Assembly: GCA_964641215.1 (NCBI GenBank)
Contig: CAZXKD010000012.1
Span: 1-30,436, forward strand
Direction of reading: 5' to 3'
Source of the DNA: 13-1-40CM-70-15 sp964641215
GTDB taxonomy: Bacteria; Gemmatimonadota; Gemmatimonadetes; Gemmatimonadales; GWC2-71-9
Length of the DNA: 30,436 nucleotides
Shown here: one piece after another, positions 24,192 to 30,436 of the stretch
Layout: every line of letters starts with the position of its first letter
Position numbering within the stretch: the first letter of the stretch is position 1
Notes under the pieces: generated by a model
What the model was told of the DNA's origin: nothing
What the model saw: the letters and a program-made list of their open reading frames with translations, nothing else
The model's database searches: none
Made by a program: the position numbers and the translations under genes

Positions 24192-25018
24192 GCCGGCACC
24201 TCGCCTCCACCAGCCGGGACCCTGACCGCCGCCGCCAGATCGCGAAGCAGTCGTCCGGCCGCGTCCAAACCCCCGCTCCCCTGCCCTTCCCCCGCGCTCA
24301 GCGCATCCACCACGGCGCTCCCCACGACGACGCCGTCCGCCACCCGCGCGGCCGCGGCGGCCTGGGGCGCCGTGCTGATCCCAAACCCCACGGCCACCGG
24401 CAGGGAGGTCGCCGCGCGGATGCGCCGCACCTGAACGGCGAGATCGGGTGGCGTGTCGCGGCGCGCCCCGGTCACACCGAGGCGCGAGATGAAGTAAATG
24501 AACCCCTTCGCCCCCGTGACCGCCTGCGCCAGCCGGTCATCGCCCGTGGTGGGCGCGATCAGGCGGATCAGCGCCAGCGGGCTCGCCGCCACCGCATCCT
24601 CCACCGCGCGGTCGGTCCCCGCGGGAAAGTCGGTGAGCAGCAGGCCCGAGGCGCCGGCGCTGTGGGCGTCCGCGAGGAAGCGCGACACGCCGTAGGCGAG
24701 CACCGGATTCACGTACGTCATGATCACGATCGGGACGCTGAGCTGCGCCTCCGCGATCAGTTCCAGGACGCGCCGCACGGTGATCCCCTGCGCCAGTGCG
24801 GCTTGCGTGGAGCGTTGGATCGTCGGCCCGTCCGCGAGCGGGTCGCTGAACGGCACGCCGACTTCCACGAAATCCGCGCCGGCGGCCTCCGCCAGGCGCA
24901 GGGCCGCGATGCAGGTGGCCGCTGTGGGATACCCGGCCGTGAGATAGGGGATCAGCGCGGCGCGTCGTCCTTCGGCGCGGATGGCGCGCCACCGCCGCGC
25001 GATCGGGTGGTCAGACAA
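24188..25018 (-). CDS. trpA: tryptophan synthase alpha chain
   Basis: A 276-residue TIM-barrel enzyme that cleaves indole-3-glycerol phosphate to indole. Signature segments: LIPYLTAGYP, the catalytic Glu in FVEVGVPFSDPLADGPTIQRS with the catalytic Asp in the family position, IVIMTYVNPVLAYG, LLLTDFP, GFIYFISRLGVTGAR and VGFGIST. No ATG fits. The TTG at 25018 overlaps the HD-GYP stop by 8 nt and places the start normally before the first helix; a longer frame to 25225 lies inside the HD-GYP gene. It is separated from trpB by two signalling genes, which is unusual because TrpA and TrpB form a complex. Confidence 0.95.
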   Translation of the reverse strand: MSDHPIARRWRAIRAEGRRAALIPYLTAGYPTAATCIAALRLAEAAGADFVEVGVPFSDPLADGPTIQRSTQAALAQGITVRRVLELIAEAQLSVPIVIMTYVNPVLAYGVSRFLADAHSAGASGLLLTDFPAGTDRAVEDAVAASPLALIRLIAPTTGDDRLAQAVTGAKGFIYFISRLGVTGARRDTPPDLAVQVRRIRAATSLPVAVGFGISTAPQAAAAARVADGVVVGSAVVDALSAGEGQGSGGLDAAGRLLRDLAAAVRVPAGGGEVPA

Positions 25019-26489
25019 AGTAGTCGCTGATCTTGATGCCGTATTTCTGTGGGTCGCTGACTTTGACGATGGTCCGCGGGAAGTTGCCGTTCGCATCTCG
25101 CTGGGCGAGGTCGACCACGGTCCCCGGATGAATGAGGGCGCCGTCGGGGGCCGCCACGATCCGGACCATCGGCCGGTGCACATGGCTGACGTCCGGGTTG
25201 GCGGCGTGCACGAGCGCGACTTCATGGGTGTCGAGGATGACGCAGGTACCCACCGGGTAGATCCCGACGAGGTTGATGAACGCTTTCACGACCACGGGAT
25301 CGTAGCCGCGCCGGGGATTCTCCCACATCTCTTTCAGCACCTGGTCGGGCTGGATCGGCACCGTCTGGTAGACGCGCCGGCTCGTCGCCGCATCGAACCC
25401 GTCGGCCACGGCGACGATCTTGGAGAAGATCGACAGCTCGCGCGAGCGGACCGATTTGGGGTACCCGGTGAGGTCGGTTTTCATGTGGTGCTCGTAGGCG
25501 ACGATCATGCCGCGGTAGGGGATCTCGCCGTAGCCGCGCAGCCCGAACAGCGTCAGCACGCCCAGCCAAGGGTGCGCCTGGATGATGCGCCACTCCTCGT
25601 CGGTCAGGCCGCCCTCTTTGTTCAGCACCTCCAGCGGCACGCGCGACTTGCCGACGTCGTGGAACAAGGCCGCCATCCCCAGATCGTAGAGCTGCAGCTT
25701 CGAGAAGCCGAGCTTGCGCCCCAAGGCGACGGAGAAGATGCACACGTTGACCGAATGGGTGAACGTGTACTCGTCGTAGTCGCGCAGGGTGGTGAGGCCC
25801 ATGAGCGAGGACTCGTTGTTCAGCACCTGGTCCACGATGGCCTGCACCGCCCGCTTGACCTTCTTCACGTTGGCCGAGCGGCCCATCCGGATGCTGCTGA
25901 TCACCTCCTTGGTGACCGCGACCGAGCGGGCGTACGTCCGCTTGGCGGCTTCCTTCTGGCGCTCGGCGTCCTCGACGTCCTCGTCGGTGTCGAGCGGCGG
26001 CTCGACGGTGACGTGCGTGACCCCGCCGTCGGAGAGCTTTTGACCGAGCTCGAAGACCTTGTTGGGATTGGCCTCTTTGGCGGCGTAGGACAGCAACAGC
26101 GACACGAAGATCTGCAGCTGGCGGCGATCCACACCCTCGTCGATGTGGACCGCGCCGACGCCGCATTGCCGGAACTGGCCGAGGATGTGCGAGAAGGAGG
26201 CGTAGTTATCGAGGTCGAGCCGCAGGCGCGTGGAATTCACGAAGATGAACTCGCCCTGCAGCCGCACTTCCAGCTCCCGCTCGACGTCGAGCAGGTGTTT
26301 GGTCGCCGCGGTGAGGTCGTCGAGCGCCTTCTGCACCTGCGCGTTCTCGAGCGGATAGAGCTTGAGCGACCTGAACGCCGTGTACAGCATGACCAGGAAC
26401 TCCCGACCCGCGAGGCGGAGGAAGCCGTCCGTCGTCTGGACGGTTTCCATCATCGACGGGCGGCGTCCCGGCGCGCTCGGCTCGCTCAC
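25011..26489 (-). CDS. HD-GYP domain protein with a novel N-terminal domain
   Basis: A 492-residue soluble protein. The HD-GYP domain (about 210-420) has H277-D278 in LFHDVGK, HPWLG, and EHHMKTDLTGYP with G342-Y343-P344. The canonical HHE is HHM here and the DG before GYP is altered, so c-di-GMP hydrolysis is plausible but not certain. The N-terminal 130 residues (AFRSLKLYPLENAQVQKAL through GVGAVHIDEGVDRRQLQIF) resemble the N-terminus of the upstream HEAT protein. A charged linker spans about 165-200. The C-terminal 70 residues (VGTCVILDTHEVALV) look like a small beta domain. The GTG overlaps the HEAT gene stop (GTGA). Confidence 0.88.
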   Translation of the reverse strand: MSEPSAPGRRPSMMETVQTTDGFLRLAGREFLVMLYTAFRSLKLYPLENAQVQKALDDLTAATKHLLDVERELEVRLQGEFIFVNSTRLRLDLDNYASFSHILGQFRQCGVGAVHIDEGVDRRQLQIFVSLLLSYAAKEANPNKVFELGQKLSDGGVTHVTVEPPLDTDEDVEDAERQKEAAKRTYARSVAVTKEVISSIRMGRSANVKKVKRAVQAIVDQVLNNESSLMGLTTLRDYDEYTFTHSVNVCIFSVALGRKLGFSKLQLYDLGMAALFHDVGKSRVPLEVLNKEGGLTDEEWRIIQAHPWLGVLTLFGLRGYGEIPYRGMIVAYEHHMKTDLTGYPKSVRSRELSIFSKIVAVADGFDAATSRRVYQTVPIQPDQVLKEMWENPRRGYDPVVVKAFINLVGIYPVGTCVILDTHEVALVHAANPDVSHVHRPMVRIVAAPDGALIHPGTVVDLAQRDANGNFPRTIVKVSDPQKYGIKISDYFV

Positions 26490-28105
26490 GGGGGAGACTC
26501 CCGCAACGCCCGACTCACCGCGTTGCGCACGAGCGCCTCCTTGTCCTGCGCGGCCCGTTCCAGTAGGGCCCGTGCCTGGGGCGCGCGGATCTTCCCCAAG
26601 GCCATGGCGGCGCAGGCGCGCGTCTCGGGGTCCTCCCGCTTGGCCAGCAGCCCCTTGCTTATCAGGATCTTCTCCAAGAGGGGGATGCCGCTCGCCCCGG
26701 CGAGCTGCCCGTACGCTTCGAAGAAGACCATCTTTTCGGTGAGGTCGGCGTTCCTGAGTTTGCCACCCGTCACGGCGCCTTCGATGCTGGGGAAGGCGTT
26801 GCGGTGACCGCGCGTGGCGAGATACTTGACCGCCGCGATGCGCACGTCCCGCTCGCTGTCCTCCACCGCCTTCTCCAGTAGCCGCATGGCGCTCGGGCTG
26901 CCGATGGCCACCAGCGCCTCCACCACGGCCACCTTCATGACGCGGTCGCCGGTTTCGAGCAGCTTGCCCATCCCTTCGGGCGCGCCCGGCAGCTTCAGCC
27001 GCCCCGCGACCCGCACCATCTCGAACTGGGTCGCCGGGTCGGCGCTGGCGAGCGCCTTCAACACCTCCGGAGCGTGCGCCTGCGCCAGCCGCTCGCCGGC
27101 CCTCAGGACCAGCTCCTTCACCCGCTCATTGGTGAGCTTGGGAATCCAGCCCATCAGGGTGATGAGGGCTTCGGCCCCGGTCTCGTGGAACAGCTCGCTC
27201 AGCTCCTCTTCGGTGGGATGCACGGTCGCTTCGTCCAGCGACTGCAACAGCTGGGACAGCGCTTCCGGCTGAGACAGCCGATGCGGCAGGCCCTCCAGCG
27301 CCTGGTGGTGCTCGGGGATCAGCTCGCGGGCGCGCTGCAGGATGGTCCGCGATTCGCGCAGGATGTAGGCGACGGAACGGAAGTCCCCCGCGCCCAGGAG
27401 GTAGGGGATGAAATTCTCGACGATCGAGATCAGCTCGGCCCGCACCGTGCCGTAGGTCTGCAGCTCCAGCAGGTCGAACAGCATCCCCAGCACGTTGCCG
27501 CGCAGGTCCTGGGCGTACTCGCGTTCCACGGACTTGTGCAGGAAGTCGATCTCCTTGTCCTCGAGGAAGTAGAGGGTCGTGTCGAAGTCGTCGATCGACA
27601 CCAGCCCCTCGCGCGGTGGCGGCGCCTCTTCCACCACGGCCTGCCGAACGTCGCTGGGGGAAACGCTGGGGATCGTCTCCCCCGCTTCGATCGGGACCGC
27701 ATTCTCGGAGGCGAGCTCGCGGAAGGTATAGGCAATGAACTGGAAGTCCTCCTGCCACAATAGCGTCAGCAGGTCGTCGGCGGCGTCCGCCTGCAGGTTC
27801 TTGGCCTGGTGGAGCACGCGCAGGAACGCGACGATTTCCTGCTCTTCGACGCCCGGCTTGAACGTGAGTGAGCGCACGCCGTCCTTGTACAGCGTCCACG
27901 CGATGCTCTCGTTCTTCTGGTCCTGGTGATAGACGACGTTGTCCTCCCAACGCAAGTCCGTCTCGCTCACGTCGAAGATGAGATCGTCGGTGGCTTGCCA
28001 GATCTGGCGGAATGCGCCGCGGATGTTCTCGACCGCGCGCTGGTAGACCGGATTGTTGGGCAGGTAGAGCTGCGTCGCCCGCATGCCCTTGTTGAGGAGC
28101 GTCAT
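26486..28105 (-). CDS. HEAT-repeat protein with N-terminal domain shared with the HD-GYP neighbour
   Basis: A protein of about 539 residues with no catalytic motif that I recognise. Residues about 1-110 contain ATQLYLPNNPVYQRAVENI, a strand-rich part, then DGVRSLTFKPGVEEQEIVAFLRVL, which aligns with the neighbour's N-terminus. The middle (about 165-320) is helical. The C-terminal part (about 320-540) has HEAT-like helix pairs (VAVVEALVAIGSPSAMRLLEKAV, VRIAAVKYLATRG, ACAAMALGKIRAPQARALLERA, VRNAVSRALRES). A scaffold role is inferred. ATG at 28105 has GAGG five bases upstream. A CTG at 28168, overlapping the trpB stop, would add 21 residues (SNAPAPIPELALPPSQVEEL). Confidence 0.8.
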   Translation of the reverse strand: MTLLNKGMRATQLYLPNNPVYQRAVENIRGAFRQIWQATDDLIFDVSETDLRWEDNVVYHQDQKNESIAWTLYKDGVRSLTFKPGVEEQEIVAFLRVLHQAKNLQADAADDLLTLLWQEDFQFIAYTFRELASENAVPIEAGETIPSVSPSDVRQAVVEEAPPPREGLVSIDDFDTTLYFLEDKEIDFLHKSVEREYAQDLRGNVLGMLFDLLELQTYGTVRAELISIVENFIPYLLGAGDFRSVAYILRESRTILQRARELIPEHHQALEGLPHRLSQPEALSQLLQSLDEATVHPTEEELSELFHETGAEALITLMGWIPKLTNERVKELVLRAGERLAQAHAPEVLKALASADPATQFEMVRVAGRLKLPGAPEGMGKLLETGDRVMKVAVVEALVAIGSPSAMRLLEKAVEDSERDVRIAAVKYLATRGHRNAFPSIEGAVTGGKLRNADLTEKMVFFEAYGQLAGASGIPLLEKILISKGLLAKREDPETRACAAMALGKIRAPQARALLERAAQDKEALVRNAVSRALRESPP

Positions 28106-28164
28106 CAACTCCTCGACCTGCGACGGCGGCAGGGCTAACTCAGGAATCGGCGCGGGTGCGTTGC

Positions 28165-29361
<1,197 letters not shown>

Positions 29362-29377
29362 GCGTCTTGCCCTTTGA

Positions 29378-30175
29378 TCACCGGCTCCTCCCGATCCTCG
29401 GCACTCCAACCAGCGCGCGCACAGCCTGGGCCGGATCCGCGGCGCGCGCCACGGACGTCCCCACCAGCACGACATCCGCGCCCGCCGCCGCCACTCGCTC
29501 GATGTCGGCCCGCGTCTCAAACCCGCTCTCGGCCACGGCCGGCAAGTCCCGCGGCACCAATGGGAGCAACGACTCGAAGATACCGGGATGCACTGCCAAG
29601 GAGTCCAGGTCGCGGCTGTTGACCCCGATGGCCGTCGGACGGGCGACGACGGCCGGGCCCAGCTCGGCCGGGGCGTGCACCTCGACGAGCACTCCGAGCT
29701 CCATACCGCGCGCCTCGAGGCTGAGGGCGGCCAGGCGAGCGGGGTCGAGAATGCGGGCGATCAGCAGCACCGCGCTGGCGCCCGCGGCACGGGCCTCCAG
29801 GAGCTGAAGCTCGTCCAAGACGAAGTCCTTTCGCAGCGCCGGCACCGGAATCGCCCTGGCGACTCGCTCCAGATCCTGAAGCGCGCCGCCGAAGTGCCGC
29901 TCCTCAGTGAGCACGGACAGCGCTATGGCGCCACCCGCCACGTAGGCCCGGGCGTGCACGACCGGATCCAGATCTTCCTTGATAGCCCCGACCGAAGGGG
30001 ACCGCCGCTTCACCTCGGCGATGACGCCGATGCTCGTACCCTGAAGAGCCGGTCCGAACGGGATCGGTGACCCCGCTTCCGCCGCGGCGCGCTCCAACTC
30101 CCCCGCCCGCTGGCGCAAAGCGGCGACGCGTTCTATGGAGAAGCTTAGAATTGACCGCAGCGCCCCGCGGGTCAT
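29378..30175 (-). CDS. trpC: indole-3-glycerol phosphate synthase
   Basis: A 265-residue TIM-barrel enzyme that decarboxylates and closes CdRP to indole glycerol phosphate. Signature segments: VIAEVKRRSPSVG with the substrate-binding Lys, LSVLTEERHFGG, LRKDFVLDELQL with the catalytic Lys, GVNSRDL and AESGFETRADI. Monofunctional, with no TrpF fusion. ATG at 30175; the frame is open to 30244, but that 23-residue stretch crosses the divergent promoter region and lacks family similarity. No trpE, trpG, trpD or trpF is in the window, so only the last three steps are here. Confidence 0.95.
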   Translation of the reverse strand: MTRGALRSILSFSIERVAALRQRAGELERAAAEAGSPIPFGPALQGTSIGVIAEVKRRSPSVGAIKEDLDPVVHARAYVAGGAIALSVLTEERHFGGALQDLERVARAIPVPALRKDFVLDELQLLEARAAGASAVLLIARILDPARLAALSLEARGMELGVLVEVHAPAELGPAVVARPTAIGVNSRDLDSLAVHPGIFESLLPLVPRDLPAVAESGFETRADIERVAAAGADVVLVGTSVARAADPAQAVRALVGVPRIGRSR

Positions 30176-30233
30176 CCTTGCATTCGGGCGATTTTCGGGT
30201 ACATTATCTTTCGGGCAATTTTCGGGAGACCGG
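30176..30233. promoter_or_regulatory. lexA-trpC divergent promoter with two direct-repeat elements (candidate LexA operators)
   Basis: Two 17-bp copies of TTCGGGCRATTTTCGGG lie at 30183-30199 and 30210-30226 (16 of 17 identical), 27 bp apart. Each contains two TTCGGG half-sites 11 bp apart. Between them is the AT-rich core. For lexA, TTGCAT (30178-30183) and CATTAT (30202-30207) with an 18-bp spacer are a modest promoter match; for trpC, GATAAT (30203-30208 on the minus strand) is a good -10 with no clear -35. Copy 1 would fill the lexA spacer and copy 2 the start point. LexA usually represses its own gene; an 11-bp-period direct repeat resembles the alphaproteobacterial GTTC-N7-GTTC box in layout. 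GGAG five bases before lexA ATG is its ribosome binding site. Confidence 0.65.
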
Positions 30234-30436
30234 ATGCCGCTCACGCGCCGACAGCATGAGATCCTCGTGTATCTGCAGGGCTACATCGCCGACAACGGCT
30301 ACGCCCCGAGCTTCGAGGAGATCGCCCGTCGCTTCGGCTTCACCTCGTTGGCGACGGTGCACGAGCACCTCAGCAACCTGGAGCGCAAGGGCTACATCCG
30401 CCGCGCCCACAACGAGAGCCGGGCGATCGAGATCGT
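30234..30436 (+). CDS. lexA: LexA repressor, N-terminal part (runs off right edge)
   Basis: The first 67 residues of LexA, the SOS-response repressor. The N-terminal winged helix-turn-helix is clear: LTRRQHEILVYLQGYIADNGYAPSFEEIARRFG, then the recognition-helix region SLATVHEHLSNLERKGYI and RRAHNESRAIEI. The self-cleavage and dimerisation domain lies beyond the window. The recognition helix (TSLATVHEHL) differs from the enterobacterial version, in line with a different operator sequence. Confidence 0.94.
   Translation, partial: MPLTRRQHEILVYLQGYIADNGYAPSFEEIARRFGFTSLATVHEHLSNLERKGYIRRAHNESRAIEI

Noticed and set aside
25019..25225. ATG-initiated longer TrpA (345 residues)
   Set aside because: The extra 69 residues are antisense-like Ser/Thr/Arg-rich sequence inside the HD-GYP gene; TrpA proteins start close to the segment before LIPYLTAGYP.
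30176..30244. TrpC N-terminal extension to 30244
   Set aside because: It would cross the divergent promoter and overlap the lexA start; no similarity to TrpC before the ATG at 30175.

Overview
This is 30.4 kb of very GC-rich, tightly packed chromosomal DNA. There is no tRNA, rRNA, CRISPR array or insertion sequence, and no stretch of more than 60 bp without a gene. Two predicted lipoproteins, a probable outer-membrane barrel and several envelope signalling proteins indicate a two-membraned bacterium. GC content, gene order and protein style fit Gemmatimonadota best. That is an impression from the sequence, not a search result.

Layout. Positions 1-7525 (minus strand) hold an adenosylcobalamin acyl-CoA mutase cluster. 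In transcription order it is a MeaB-type G-protein chaperone, a mutase catalytic subunit, a release-factor-like protein of the bacterial eRF1 (baeRF) group, a B12-binding subunit, an acyl-CoA carboxylase carboxyltransferase, and an S8-peptidase lipoprotein that runs off the left edge. The mutase has Phe50 and Gln168 where methylmalonyl-CoA mutases have Tyr and Arg, so it looks like an isobutyryl-CoA-type mutase. Positions 7568-17085 (minus) run from a PTS IIA-like protein through aspS, phoH, a PgpH-type c-di-AMP phosphodiesterase, ybeY and two CorC/CNNM-like proteins to the magnesium channel MgtE. A 50-bp divergent region at 17086-17135 separates this run from a plus-strand pair, an outer-membrane protein gene and rlmN.

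Positions 19052-30175 (minus) start at trpC and continue with trpB, a HEAT-repeat protein, an HD-GYP protein, trpA, a membrane GAF/chemoreceptor-like transducer, folK, panB, panC, yqeK and a LytR_C lipoprotein. Tryptophan, folate and pantothenate genes are thus interleaved with a signalling module. The HEAT and HD-GYP proteins appear to share a related N-terminal domain. A partial lexA reads out of the right edge, divergent from trpC across a 58-bp region with two copies of a 17-bp direct-repeat element that is a good candidate LexA operator.

Many gene junctions use 1-, 4- or 8-nt stop/start overlaps, with ATG, GTG or TTG as the overlapping start, so translational coupling is pervasive. The most unusual DNA-level feature is a 77-bp palindrome made of 8-bp units, inserted in frame in meaB. 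A single four-unit block of the same octamer lies at the start of the LytR_C lipoprotein gene. It resembles the protein-embedded palindromic elements known from Rickettsia, but the octamer family is not one I recognise.
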